This document shows, in pieces, positions 8,200 through 17,049 of a DNA stretch of 64,000 bases. Under the pieces are notes generated by a model. That model made no database searches, had not been told where the DNA came from, and saw only the letters and a program-made list of their open reading frames with translations. The DNA comes from Mycolicibacterium iranicum (GTDB taxonomy: Bacteria; Actinomycetota; Actinomycetes; Mycobacteriales; Mycobacteriaceae): assembly GCF_001650495.1 (NCBI RefSeq), contig NZ_LWCS01000065.1, positions 1 through 64,000 of the forward strand, given 5' to 3'. Each line of letters begins with the position of its first letter. Positions within the stretch are counted from its first letter, which is position 1. The translations under genes were made by a program, and so were the position numbers.

Positions 8200-10505
8200 T
8201 CGCCGCTCCCTTCGTGTGTCAGCCGTGCGGCCGCGACCACCGCCTGACCCAACGCCAGTCCGCCGTCGTTGCACGGCACCAGCCGGTGAGTCAGTACGTC
8301 ATAACCTTTGTCCGACAGTCTGTTCCGGATACCGTCGAGAAGCAGGCGGTTGGCGAACACCCCACCCGTGAGACCGATGGTCCCGACGCCCGCCGCGTGC
8401 GCCGCCGCGTCGGCCGCTTCGACGGTCGCCTCGACCACAGAGTGATGAAACGACGCGGCCAGATCGGCGACCGACACACGTTCCCGAAGGCCGTCGACCA
8501 GCCCGCGAATCGCCGGGAGTGGATCCATCACACCGTCGCGCACCGTGAATCGCAGGTCGCCCGGCCGGCCGGTACGTGCGATCGCCTCCAACTCGACGGC
8601 GGCCTGCCCCTCGTAGGTGACCTCCTGGCACACGCCGAGCAGGGCGGCCACCGCGTCGAAGAGCCGCCCCATGCTGGTGGTCGGGACACACCCCACCCCG
8701 CGGGGAATCTGCTGCGCGAGGATCCGCGCCCCCTGGGCGCCGACCGCCGCGAGCGGCGCGGGCGCGAATTCCCAGGGCACCGCGGCCCGATGAAGCAGAT
8801 CCAGGGCGATCCGTGCCGGTTGCCGGGCGGCACCGTCGCCACCCGGCAGCGTGAACGCGGCGAGGTGGCCCACGCGGCTGAACCGGTCGGGCGAGGGCAC
8901 GGCGAGCAGCTCGCCACCCCAGATGGTTCCGTCGGTGCCGTAGCCGGTTCCGTCATAGGCGATGACGAGCGCGGCGGTGTCGAGTTTGTCGTGTTCAGTC
9001 AGCAGGGCGACGGCGTGCGCGTGGTGGTGCTGGATCCGCAGGGTGCGGCCGACCCCACTGCGGGCCGCCCACGCGGTGGTCGCGTAGCCGGGGTGCGCAT
9101 CGCAGGCCACCACAGCGGGGTGGAGCCCCGTCATGAACGCGAGATGATCGAGCGCCGCTGCGAATGTCGCCTGGGTGCGCAGATCGGCCATGTCCCCCAT
9201 GTGTGACGACAGGTGGGCGCGCCCGTCTGATCCCAGCAACGCGAAAGTTGTTTTCAGGTCCCCGCCGGTGGCAAGGATCACCGGGCCCGCGCCGCCGCGG
9301 GGGACGTCCACGGGCAGCGGTGCGTAGCCGCGCGAGCGGCGGACCGGCACCGCACCGGACTCACCGATGCCGACGACGGAGTCCTCGCACGGCACGTGGA
9401 TCGGCCGGTCGTGGCCCAGCACGCCGTCGGCGATGCCCTCGATCCAGGACAGGTCCGCATCGCGGTAGACGATCGGGGATCCGCTGATATTGGCTGACGT
9501 CATCACCAGCGGCACCGGACCCAGACGGTCGAACAGCAGGTGGTGCACCGGCGAATAGGCCAGCATCACGCCCAGATCCCGCAGCCCCGGCGCGACAGCG
9601 TCGACGACTCCGCGGGCGGTGCGGGGGGCGAGCACGATCGGCGCGGCGGCCGACGCGAGCGCGGCGCCGACATCTCCGGTCGTCTCGATGACACCGCCGG
9701 CCGCCTCGAGGTCGGCCACCATCACCGCAAAGGGCTTGGCGGGCCTGCCCTTCCGGCTGCGCAGCGTCGTCACGGGGGCAGCATCGTCCGCCCGACATGC
9801 CAGGTGGTAACCGCCGATTCCCTTCAGCGCGACGATCCCCCCGTCCCGCAGGGTCTGCACCGCGTGGTCGAGTGGATCGGTGGCGCGTGCCGGGCCCCGT
9901 CCTGGTCCATGCCACCAGAGCCGGGGCCCGCAGTTCGGACATGCGATCGTCTGGGCGTGGTAGCGCCGGTCCGCGGGGTCGGCGTACTCGGCGGCGCACG
10001 AAGCACACATCGGAAAGCCCGCCATGGTGGTCACCGGACGGTCGTAGGGCAGGTCCGTGATGACGGTGAAGCGCGGCCCACAGTTGGTGCAGGTGATGAA
10101 CGGATGGCCGAACCTGCGGTTCGACGGATCGCGCATCTCGCGCAGGCAGTCGGCGCACACCGCGATGTCGGGCGGCACCAGCGTGCGCCCGTCGTGACCA
10201 CCGCGACTGCCCACGATGCGGAAGCCGGCGGTGTCCTCCCGCGGCCGGATCCCGGCAACACGGAGGGCGTCGATGCGCGCCATCGGCGGTCCGTCGCGGC
10301 GTATCCCGTCGACGACCGCGTCGACGGCCGCCTGCGTGCCCTGTAGTTCGCAGTGCACGGAACCGGCATCGTTGAACACGAACCCGCCGACGCCGTGCCG
10401 GGCGGCGATCCGCGCGAGCGCCGGGCGGAATCCGACCCCTTGGACCACACCGGTGATGTCGAGTCGCACGCGCACCACGTCGGGCGCGCTCGGAATGCCC
10501 TTCAT
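8190..10505 (-). CDS. hypF: HypF carbamoyltransferase
   Basis: This 771-aa multidomain enzyme makes carbamoyl-AMP from carbamoyl phosphate and transfers the carbamoyl group to the HypE Cys. Domains in order: acylphosphatase with GVVQGVGFRP (about residues 19-28); two Cys4 zinc fingers (CADC...CTNC and CASC...CPNC, about 105-185); a YrdC-like domain with KGIGGYHLAC; and a Kae1-like domain with the metal-binding HHHAHAV and the near-terminal NDGGLALGQ. The start ATG 10505 has a perfect AGGAGG 4-5 bases upstream. It is the first gene of hypF-C-D-E and is divergent from hypA-hypB across a 175-bp control region. Confidence 0.97.
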   Translation of the reverse strand: MKGIPSAPDVVRVRLDITGVVQGVGFRPALARIAARHGVGGFVFNDAGSVHCELQGTQAAVDAVVDGIRRDGPPMARIDALRVAGIRPREDTAGFRIVGSRGGHDGRTLVPPDIAVCADCLREMRDPSNRRFGHPFITCTNCGPRFTVITDLPYDRPVTTMAGFPMCASCAAEYADPADRRYHAQTIACPNCGPRLWWHGPGRGPARATDPLDHAVQTLRDGGIVALKGIGGYHLACRADDAAPVTTLRSRKGRPAKPFAVMVADLEAAGGVIETTGDVGAALASAAAPIVLAPRTARGVVDAVAPGLRDLGVMLAYSPVHHLLFDRLGPVPLVMTSANISGSPIVYRDADLSWIEGIADGVLGHDRPIHVPCEDSVVGIGESGAVPVRRSRGYAPLPVDVPRGGAGPVILATGGDLKTTFALLGSDGRAHLSSHMGDMADLRTQATFAAALDHLAFMTGLHPAVVACDAHPGYATTAWAARSGVGRTLRIQHHHAHAVALLTEHDKLDTAALVIAYDGTGYGTDGTIWGGELLAVPSPDRFSRVGHLAAFTLPGGDGAARQPARIALDLLHRAAVPWEFAPAPLAAVGAQGARILAQQIPRGVGCVPTTSMGRLFDAVAALLGVCQEVTYEGQAAVELEAIARTGRPGDLRFTVRDGVMDPLPAIRGLVDGLRERVSVADLAASFHHSVVEATVEAADAAAHAAGVGTIGLTGGVFANRLLLDGIRNRLSDKGYDVLTHRLVPCNDGGLALGQAVVAAARLTHEGSGECA

Positions 10506-10620
10506 ACACCTCCTGGCCAGCAGGACCTCTCCCGAACCACATCGACTGGTGGCGGCGGTCGAGTACCACAAGGTTAGTGCGAGCCCGCGACCTCGACAAT
10601 CGAGATCTGGCAGAGAAAGT

Positions 10621-10636
10621 CTGCGTATTTCCGCAG
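10621..10636. promoter_or_regulatory. Inverted repeat between divergent hypF and hypA
   Basis: CTGCG and CGCAG arms are separated by 6 AT-rich bases (TATTTC), in the 175-bp gap between hypF (minus) and hypA (plus). Position and symmetry suggest a shared operator. No known regulator consensus is matched, and the short arms could be chance. Confidence 0.3.
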
Positions 10637-10680
10637 GCAATCCCGTGCGGCGAGACCTCCTGGCGCGTCAGCATGGAGAT

Positions 10681-11016
10681 GTGCACGAACTGTCGCTGTG
10701 CCGCGCTATCGCCGGCGTGGTGCAACCGCACGCCGAAGGGCGTCGAGTCGACGTCGTCCATGTCCGGGTCGGGGCGCTGCGCCAGGTCGTCCCGGAATCA
10801 CTGGAATTCTGTTGGTCGATGGTCCGTGACCACGTGGACATGCCGACGGCGCAGTTGGACCTGGAACTTGTTCCCGCCGAGGTGCATTGCGCGGCGTGCG
10901 GACGCCGCAGCGAGATCACGTCTCGCTGGTCGGTGTGTTGTCCGCACTGCAGAAGCGGTGACGTCGAGGTGATGTGTGGCGACGAGTTCCTGGTGACGTC
11001 AGTGGACATCACCTGA
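10681..11016 (+). CDS. hypA: HypA nickel/zinc metallochaperone
   Basis: This 111-aa protein starts at GTG 10681, giving M-H-E-L-S, where His2 is the conserved nickel ligand of HypA. Near the C-terminus two CxxC pairs (CAAC and CPHC, 13 residues between them) form the structural zinc site. It delivers nickel to the HucL precursor together with HypB. It lies 14 bases ahead of hypB. A GGAG sits just 2 bases before the start codon, closer than ideal. Longer in-frame starts exist upstream but would bury the conserved His2, so they are rejected. Confidence 0.93.
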   Translation: MHELSLCRAIAGVVQPHAEGRRVDVVHVRVGALRQVVPESLEFCWSMVRDHVDMPTAQLDLELVPAEVHCAACGRRSEITSRWSVCCPHCRSGDVEVMCGDEFLVTSVDIT

Positions 11017-11030
11017 AGAAAGGAATTCAG

Positions 11031-11777
11031 ATGGGCAGGTTCCACCGCCACGACCACGGCGAGCACGACCACGGCCACGACCACGACCACGACCACGACG
11101 GCTACAGCACGGGGCCCGAGAGGATTCAGGTCCTCGAGTCGATCTTCGCCGAAAACGACGTGCGCGCGGCGCACAACAGAAAAGCTCTCGATGACAACGG
11201 TGTTCGCGCGCTCAATCTGATGAGTTCCCCCGGTTCGGGCAAGACCACCATCCTCGCCGCAACCCTGGACGAACTCGCCTCCGAGTTCGCGGTCGGCGTC
11301 ATCGAAGGCGACATCGCCACGGACCTCGATGCCGCCAAACTCGCCGGCCGCGGAGCGCAGGTCTCGCTACTCAACACCAGCAACGGTTTCGGCAGCGAGT
11401 GTCACCTCGACGCGCCGATGGTCGCCCGCGCGCTGCAGGACCTCGACCTCGATGTACTGGATCTGGTGATCATCGAGAACGTCGGAAACCTGGTGTGCCC
11501 CGCCGAGTTCGACGTGGGCGAACATGCCAAGGCCATGGTCTACTCCGTCACCGAGGGTGAGGACAAACCGTTGAAGTATCCGGTGATGTTCCGATCGGTG
11601 GACGTGGTACTCCTCAACAAGATCGACCTCGTGCCGCATCTGGACGTCGACGTCGACCTTTACGAGGCCCACATCCGCGAGGTCAACCCCACCGCACAGA
11701 TCATGGCGGTCAGCGCGCGCACCGGTGAGGGGATGGCCGCCTGGTACGCGTGGCTGCGCGCCTTCCGGAGGGCCTGA
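11031..11777 (+). CDS. hypB: HypB GTPase for nickel insertion
   Basis: This 248-aa protein starts at ATG 11031 with a GAAAGGA site upstream. Residues 5-23 are a His/Asp-rich tail (HRHDHGEHDHGHDHDHDHD) that should store or bind nickel or zinc. The SIMIBI-class GTPase follows, with P-loop SSPGSGKTT (about 65-73), the ENVGNLVCPAEFD metal/switch segment and the guanine-specificity motif NKIDL. GTP hydrolysis drives nickel transfer to the hydrogenase large subunit with HypA. The stop codon lies 7 bases from the convergent 279-aa gene's stop, so the hyp plus-strand operon has only two genes. Confidence 0.96.
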   Translation: MGRFHRHDHGEHDHGHDHDHDHDGYSTGPERIQVLESIFAENDVRAAHNRKALDDNGVRALNLMSSPGSGKTTILAATLDELASEFAVGVIEGDIATDLDAAKLAGRGAQVSLLNTSNGFGSECHLDAPMVARALQDLDLDVLDLVIIENVGNLVCPAEFDVGEHAKAMVYSVTEGEDKPLKYPVMFRSVDVVLLNKIDLVPHLDVDVDLYEAHIREVNPTAQIMAVSARTGEGMAAWYAWLRAFRRA

Positions 11778-11784
11778 ACGGGTC

Positions 11785-12624
11785 TCAGGTGCCGCAGATG
11801 CCGAGGAGCCCCGGGTCGAAGGTGGCTCGCGCGGCCACCGACGCGGCGGCCGCGGCGACGATGATCGCCGCGTCGTCTTCGTGCCCTTTGGGGAAGACGA
11901 TCTCGGCGCTGTCCGGGCCGTCGCGATGCGCCATCAACCAGTCGTACATCAACCAGTCCAGCGCACAGGCGACACCCGCAGGTTCGGCGTCCGCCCGCCG
12001 CGACGCGTCGATCACCCGCTGCAGCGCGTCCATGTGCTCTCGCCGCGCCGCTTCTCTGTTGACTCCCGAACTGTCGAACATCAGCATCCGCAGGGTCAGC
12101 GGAAACCGTTGTCCCCGTTCGGTTCGCACCACCCACCTGCCGCCGAGCCACGGTCTCGCCGTGTCGACCTCGCACATCTCGCCGAATCCGCCGACCACAC
12201 CGATCGCCGGCTCGTCGAGGGACCCGTCGAGCGGGGCGGGCCCGAGCAGGCCGAGAGGTTGCCTGGCCAGGATCGAGAAGAGCACGCCGGTCCCGATGAT
12301 CTTGCCCGCACGCACGTCGGGCCTGGAATCTGTGAGCTCGGCTGCGGCCGCATACTCGAAGCAGCAGCGATCCAGTGTGCGATGCAACTCCAGGAGATCG
12401 TCGCGCTCGTCCGCCCCGTGGGGCCGCCGACCACCGCCGAGGATGTCCCCGAACCGGGCAGCTGCGATGATCAGGGCGTCATCGAGTGCCTCCAGGTGGG
12501 TGGCGATCAGCCGGTCGGGTTCGTCGTCACCGCAGACCAACGCCTGCAGTGACGACGTTGCGCCGTCGTGCGTCGTCCAGAAGAACCCGATCTGCGCGTC
12601 CGCCTGGACGATACGGGGTCTCAC
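11785..12624 (-). CDS. Conserved hydrogenase-operon protein of unknown function
   Basis: This 279-aa protein starts at GTG 12624, coupled to the NHL gene by a GTGA overlap, and is the last gene of the huc operon. I recognise no catalytic family. It has no signal peptide and no clear membrane helix. The C-terminal third has a run of Ala (IIVAAAAASVAARA), and the protein ends in CGT. The middle holds a conserved-looking block (GVLFSILARQPLGLLGPAPLDG). Location alone suggests a role in assembly, regulation or electron transfer of the group 2a hydrogenase. It is predicted cytoplasmic. Confidence 0.75.
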   Translation of the reverse strand: MRPRIVQADAQIGFFWTTHDGATSSLQALVCGDDEPDRLIATHLEALDDALIIAAARFGDILGGGRRPHGADERDDLLELHRTLDRCCFEYAAAAELTDSRPDVRAGKIIGTGVLFSILARQPLGLLGPAPLDGSLDEPAIGVVGGFGEMCEVDTARPWLGGRWVVRTERGQRFPLTLRMLMFDSSGVNREAARREHMDALQRVIDASRRADAEPAGVACALDWLMYDWLMAHRDGPDSAEIVFPKGHEDDAAIIVAAAAASVAARATFDPGLLGICGT

Positions 12625-13814
12625 GGCAGGTGCCGCCAGATCACCACGCGATTATTGCCCGAATCCGCGACCGCCAGCCGATCGCCTTGCAGCGACAACC
12701 CGTACGGCCAGCACAGTGTGTCGTGTTCGACCGCACTCCAGCGGTTCTCACCATTGGTGGCGAACGTCGGTTGGGCCAGCACGTAATCGGCGCCGCGCCC
12801 GTCGGTGGGCACGCTTCGCCACAGCAGGACTCTGTTGTTGGCCGTGTCGGCGATCGCCACCCGACCCTCGTTCATCCCGATGGCGTACGGGAACCGGAAG
12901 CGGTCACCGCTGTGCGGTCCGTAGGGCCACTCCTGCGTGCCGTGAAAGTCCGCCTGCCCCAGCACTATTCCCGCGGGACCGTCGCGATCCGGTTGCGGGG
13001 ACCACCCCAGGACGCGGTGGTCGCCGGCGTCGGCGACCAGCAGCAGATCCTCGTGGCCGGCGAGCCCGTGCGGCCACCGGAAGCTTGCCGGGCCTGCGGG
13101 GCCACCGCGGTTCTCCTCGCGATGCGCGGCGTCGGGCTGCCCGAGCACGACATCGGCAGGCTGTCCGGGATCCGGGATCCCGGTGCGCCACCCGAGGACT
13201 CGGCGATTCCCTGTGTCGGCGACCCAGAACGTCGAACCCACGACGGCGATACCGAACGGCCAGTAGAGCGACGCGGCGTGGCATTCGGATCCGGCGTTCG
13301 GTTCGGTCGTCGATGCGTTCGGCTGCCCGAGGACGAGGTCGGGTGCGACGTCGCTGGCCGTAGGCACCGAGTTCCAGACCAGAATCCGGTGATGCCACGC
13401 GTCGGCGACGATCAGCCGACCGTCATGGATCAACACACCGGTCGGCAGATTCATACCGCGCTCAGGCCCGCGGCCCCCGGCCGCGCGGCCCTCGCTGGTG
13501 CCGTCGGGCTGCCCGAGGACGACATCGGCGGGCTGTTCATCTCGATCAGGAACGCCGTGCCACAACAACACTCGGTGATTGCCCGAGTCAGCGACGACGA
13601 GATGGCTGTCGTCGAGGAAGACGCCGCGCGGGGAGTACATCCACGCCATCGTGGGGGCGGCGGGTGGCAGCGCGAGTCCTCCCGGTGCGGGTGCGCCGAC
13701 CCAGACCTCGGCCGACCATCCGCCGGTCAGGTCTGGGGCCGCCGCTACGGCCGATTCGCGCTCAGCCGCGAGCAATGCCCCGCCGACGTGGTGTCGGACG
13801 GTGTACCGGCTCAT
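12621..13814 (-). CDS. NHL-repeat beta-propeller protein of the huc operon
   Basis: This 397-aa protein is built from five to six repeats of about 50 residues. Each has a VxDxxNHRVLxW strand (ADSGNHRVLLW, ADTGNRRVLGW, ADAGDHRVLGW, ADTANNRVLLW, ADSGNNRVVIW) and a following VLGQPD-type turn. This is the NHL six-bladed propeller pattern. The start is ATG 13814, overlapping the hucE stop by ATGA; a longer reading frame to 13937 runs into hucE and is rejected. There is no signal peptide, so it is likely cytoplasmic. Propellers of this kind bind proteins or nucleic acid; here it may scaffold the hydrogenase or its partners, which is inference. Confidence 0.88.
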   Translation of the reverse strand: MSRYTVRHHVGGALLAAERESAVAAAPDLTGGWSAEVWVGAPAPGGLALPPAAPTMAWMYSPRGVFLDDSHLVVADSGNHRVLLWHGVPDRDEQPADVVLGQPDGTSEGRAAGGRGPERGMNLPTGVLIHDGRLIVADAWHHRILVWNSVPTASDVAPDLVLGQPNASTTEPNAGSECHAASLYWPFGIAVVGSTFWVADTGNRRVLGWRTGIPDPGQPADVVLGQPDAAHREENRGGPAGPASFRWPHGLAGHEDLLLVADAGDHRVLGWSPQPDRDGPAGIVLGQADFHGTQEWPYGPHSGDRFRFPYAIGMNEGRVAIADTANNRVLLWRSVPTDGRGADYVLAQPTFATNGENRWSAVEHDTLCWPYGLSLQGDRLAVADSGNNRVVIWRHLP

Positions 13815-14701
13815 GTCTGCACGCGCACCCACACGTCGCCACGGTCGACGCGCAGTGGCAGTTGTTCCAATTGGGCGCCGGGTGCGCTCAGGCATTCGCC
13901 CGAGGCGGCGTCGTAACAGAATCCGTGCCACGGACACGTCAGCGTGCCGGTGCCGAGGTCGAGAATGGCATTGTCCAAGGGCAGTGCCTCATGGGCACAT
14001 TCGTTGCGGTACGCCGCGAGGCGGTGGTCGATGCTGACGATGATCACGTCCACCGTCGCGCGGCCAGTATCGAGTTGTGCCGGCGTCAACACGCCGTCGG
14101 CGACATCCGCGGCCGGGCCGAGCCGCGCCCAGCCGTCGGCGGCGGGGTCGCGTCCGATTCGCAACGACTCGACCGGAATCAGCGCCGGCGTCGGCTCGTT
14201 CGGCAGCACCTCGACGGCGGTGATCGCGGGGACCCCCTCGATGAGGGCAGCCTCGACCAGCTGGCGCAAGGTCACCGAGGACATCGAGCAGCCGTTGCAG
14301 GCACCCTCAAGCCGAACGTAGGCCGTACCGTCTTCGACGCGCACCAAAGTGACATCACCGCCGTGGCTCTGCAATTGCGGGCGCACTGCGACGAGAACTC
14401 GGTTGGCGTGCGTGAGCGGGTCCGGCCTGACGATCTCGTGGATCGAAAGAAGCAGATGCACCACGGGGTCGTCCACGAGTTCGTACAACGCGGCGCGAGT
14501 GGCGGGATCCTCGCGGAGACGTCGGACGATGGTCACCAATCCGGCCCGATGCACCGCCTCGACCGCGGCTTTGACTTCTTCGGCGATCGCCCGCGACGCC
14601 GGGTCCAGGCCGCCGAGCGCGGTGACCGCATCGTCGACGCGTCGAGCCAGCTCTTCGAATTCGGCACCGGTGTCGACCGATCCCGGGACGACGGCGGTCA
14701 T
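13811..14701 (-). CDS. hucE: HucE-like iron-sulfur protein (NifU-like plus Rieske domain)
   Basis: This 296-aa protein combines two redox modules. A NifU C-terminal-like domain (about residues 90-165) carries the CNGC motif (Cys135, Cys138). A Rieske domain (about 205-296) carries CAH (Cys235, His237) and CPWH (Cys256, His259), the ligands of a [2Fe-2S] cluster. Residues 1-85 are helical and charged. As I recall, M. smegmatis HucE is such a protein encoded with the Huc hydrogenase and needed for H2 uptake. It probably helps move electrons from HucS toward the respiratory chain or mature its clusters. The start overlaps the TPR gene stop by ATGA. It is cytoplasmic, with no Tat signal. Confidence 0.9.
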   Translation of the reverse strand: MTAVVPGSVDTGAEFEELARRVDDAVTALGGLDPASRAIAEEVKAAVEAVHRAGLVTIVRRLREDPATRAALYELVDDPVVHLLLSIHEIVRPDPLTHANRVLVAVRPQLQSHGGDVTLVRVEDGTAYVRLEGACNGCSMSSVTLRQLVEAALIEGVPAITAVEVLPNEPTPALIPVESLRIGRDPAADGWARLGPAADVADGVLTPAQLDTGRATVDVIIVSIDHRLAAYRNECAHEALPLDNAILDLGTGTLTCPWHGFCYDAASGECLSAPGAQLEQLPLRVDRGDVWVRVQT

Positions 14702-15954
14702 GGCTGCTGACCGTCGCGGCCGGAACGCAACAGAGTTTCCTGGCGGGCGATCTCGTCGAGCACGCCCCGCACCGCGCGCACCGAGTCGTGGTCGTGCTGT
14801 TCCTCGAACAGGTAGCGCGCCTCGAACAGTTTCCCCTTCGCCTGGTCGAACATTCCGAGGTGCGCCAGCGCGTTGCCCTGGTTGGCCAGCACCCGTGCGC
14901 GGCCCAGCGGGTCGGCGGCCCGGTCACGGGTCTCCAGCACCGCCTCGTACAGCTCGACGGCTTCGCCGAGGTTGTCGGCCTGGTGTTTGGACGGGGTGTA
15001 GACCAGGGAGTTCGCCAGATTCAGTTGCACGCTGGCCCACTGCTGCGGGAACTGCTCGCGGGTGTAGACCTTGAGCGCCGATCGCAGGGACTGCGCCGCG
15101 ACGCCGAGCCGCAACTGTCCGGAGGCCTCCGTCATCGGCATCGTCAGATAGGCGGTGGCCAGGTTGGCGTGCGCGGCCGCCCACAACAGCGGCGCCTCGT
15201 CGCGCAGAACCAGCTGTAGTGCCGAATGATAATGCGGCACACATCTGTTGAGCATCTCCGGGCGGGCCTCGGCGCGCTCGTGCAGCAGTCCGGCGAGATT
15301 CAGGTGCAGTTCGGCGCGGGCTATACGCAAGCCGTCGGCGTCCTTGAGCAAGGTCAGGGCCGCGTCGAAACGTTCCTCTGCCGACGGGTCACCGCAGTCC
15401 CGGCAAATGGAGGCGGCCGCCCCGGTCAGGACGCCCCGCAAGGCCGGCGATTCGTCGCTCGCCTCACGCACACCTCGATCCAGGAGGGTGATCGCCGCGT
15501 CCGGATTCCCCTCGGCCAGTGCCTGGCTGGCTTGCAGCGCCAGAACTGTCGCCGCCAGCTCGCCGTCGGACGTGCCGAGTTCTGGCGGGACGTCGGTGCG
15601 GCCGACCACGAAGAGCACCACATCGACGAGCACGCCGAACTCGCCGAGCACGTGCCGCAGGTCCTCGGCGTCGTCGCTGTCGGGGTCGAGCACGAAGCGG
15701 TTGTACCGCGTGACCGGATCACTGCCGCTCAGCTCGGCCAGGGCGGAGTCCCGGTCACCGGCCAAGGCGTACGCATGCGCCAGCAGGGCGGGCGGCCACT
15801 GCGTCGGAGACTTGCCCGCGAGCAAGGCCTTGCGGACCTCCTCGGTGTCGTCGCCGGCCGGGATCAGCAGGTAACCCATCGGCAGTGGGAAGGCACTGAG
15901 CGGCTGGGGCCGAACGGCAAGGCTCACTTCGGTTTCGGTGTTCAGTGCGGTCAT
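14698..15954 (-). CDS. Tetratricopeptide-repeat protein of the huc operon
   Basis: This 418-aa, mostly helical protein has tandem TPR-like segments between about residues 170 and 400, for example LNLANSLVYTP and LANQGNALAHLGMFDQAKG. TPR proteins bind peptides or scaffold complexes. It sits between the 89-aa protein and hucE, sharing a 4-base ATGA overlap with hucE and a 4-base gap to the 89-aa gene. An assembly or maturation role for HucSL is the simplest guess; nothing in the sequence shows a catalytic site. Confidence 0.86.
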   Translation of the reverse strand: MTALNTETEVSLAVRPQPLSAFPLPMGYLLIPAGDDTEEVRKALLAGKSPTQWPPALLAHAYALAGDRDSALAELSGSDPVTRYNRFVLDPDSDDAEDLRHVLGEFGVLVDVVLFVVGRTDVPPELGTSDGELAATVLALQASQALAEGNPDAAITLLDRGVREASDESPALRGVLTGAAASICRDCGDPSAEERFDAALTLLKDADGLRIARAELHLNLAGLLHERAEARPEMLNRCVPHYHSALQLVLRDEAPLLWAAAHANLATAYLTMPMTEASGQLRLGVAAQSLRSALKVYTREQFPQQWASVQLNLANSLVYTPSKHQADNLGEAVELYEAVLETRDRAADPLGRARVLANQGNALAHLGMFDQAKGKLFEARYLFEEQHDHDSVRAVRGVLDEIARQETLLRSGRDGQQP

Positions 15955-15958
15955 GCGC

Positions 15959-16228
15959 TCATCCGTTCAGTGGTCCACGCAGGTCGCGTTCGGCGGCGCG
16001 CTTGATCAGCCGGGCGGACAGTTCGGCCCGGGCTCTGGTGGCATGGGTGTCGATTCGCTTGCGGACCACCCCGTCGGCGAACACGACGACGATGTCGACT
16101 GCCCAGCGCCCGCGTTCGGGCACCACGAAGGTCTCCACACCCAGGGCTTCGTCGGCGGAACTGTCCTTGCTGACGGCGGTCTTGGGTCGTGGCGTACGGG
16201 GCCTCGGCTCCTCGGTCATCAGCATCAC
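15959..16228 (-). CDS. Small hydrogenase-operon protein of unknown function
   Basis: An 89-aa reading frame begins with GTG-ATG at 16228, the GTGA overlapping the protease stop. It fills the space between the protease and TPR genes exactly. The N-terminal 25 residues are Pro/Arg/Thr rich. The rest predicts two or three beta strands (WAVDIVVVFADGVVRK) and a basic C-terminal helix (RARAELSARLIKRAAERDL). I do not recognise the family. An alternative overlapping frame (15951-16286) is Arg-rich and less plausible. Confidence 0.65.
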   Translation of the reverse strand: MMLMTEEPRPRTPRPKTAVSKDSSADEALGVETFVVPERGRWAVDIVVVFADGVVRKRIDTHATRARAELSARLIKRAAERDLRGPLNG

Positions 16229-17046
16229 CGCTCGACTGCCAGGGGTATCCGCAACGCGGACTGCGCATAGTCCCAGAATGCCGCATACCGACCGGTCAGG
16301 GGGCGGTCGGCGAGGACTTCACGGACCAACAGTGACCGATCGCCGGCCGGATTGCGTTGTTTGAGCAGCATCCCACCACTTCGGGGCCCCTGTAGCGGGA
16401 TCAGCCACAGCTCGTCTTCACGCACCGCCGCCACCACCGCGTCGGAGGGAAACCTTCCCGCCGCCAGCTCCGCGTCGAGGCGCACATACCCGTCGCCGGT
16501 GAATTCGACGACGGCGTCGTCGGCGGGACGCGGCCGCAACGGCTCCAGGTATTCCGATTCGACGTGAGCGATAACCTCTTCCATCGCGGTCCTCACCGGT
16601 TGGGAAAGTTCGGCGCCGAGGTCGACATCGAGCGCTTCGACCAGGAAGACGGTGATGTCGGACGGGCAATCCGCGCCGAGCGCCCATCTCGCGAACGCGA
16701 TCGCGTTGTCCCAGCGGAACGAGTGGGTGTGCAGGCCGTCCAGCGGCGGGAGCTCGGCCAATTCTTCGCCCGGCACCTTGAAGATCGTGCCCGGCTGTGA
16801 ACCCGTGGCTGCAGCGTCGATGATCACCACGCGCCGTGCGCCGCGCATCTGGAAGGCCACGTCCATTCCGGCGGTGCCGCCGTCGACGAGGCGGGCCCCG
16901 TCAGGTACTCCGCGCTCCCAGAGGTGGCGCACCAGCACCGGTCCGACACCGTCGTCGCCCCGGAGCAGGTTGCCACAGCCCACCACCAGTACCTCGCAGC
17001 CGGGCGGTTCGAGGTCGACCGGCTGCGGGGCACGACCGGCACCCAA
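16225..17046 (-). CDS. HyaD-family hydrogenase maturation protease with extra C-terminal domain
   Basis: Residues about 15-165 match the HyaD/HybD endopeptidase: VVGCGNLLRGDDGVGP with the metal-binding Asp, DGGTAGMD, DAAATGSQPGTI and a His near GLHTHSF. It should remove the HucL C-terminal extension after nickel insertion. The whole protein is 273 aa, about 110 residues longer than typical proteases (150-170). The extra domain (about 175-273) contains VVEFTGDGYVRLD and a GGMLLKQRN segment and is of unknown function. The start is TTG 17046, 3 bases after the hucL stop and with only a weak ribosome site. No better start exists before the conserved glycines. Confidence 0.88.
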   Translation of the reverse strand: MGAGRAPQPVDLEPPGCEVLVVGCGNLLRGDDGVGPVLVRHLWERGVPDGARLVDGGTAGMDVAFQMRGARRVVIIDAAATGSQPGTIFKVPGEELAELPPLDGLHTHSFRWDNAIAFARWALGADCPSDITVFLVEALDVDLGAELSQPVRTAMEEVIAHVESEYLEPLRPRPADDAVVEFTGDGYVRLDAELAAGRFPSDAVVAAVREDELWLIPLQGPRSGGMLLKQRNPAGDRSLLVREVLADRPLTGRYAAFWDYAQSALRIPLAVER

Positions 17047-17049
17047 GGG

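Noticed and set aside
11750-13916. Plus-strand frames opposite the 279-aa and NHL genes
   Set aside because: Shadows with Arg/Pro-rich composition; the NHL repeats on the minus strand are regular.
15951-16286. Alternative 111-codon frame over the 89-aa hydrogenase-operon gene
   Set aside because: Arg-rich and not coupled to the protease; the 89-aa frame fits the neighbour spacing better.
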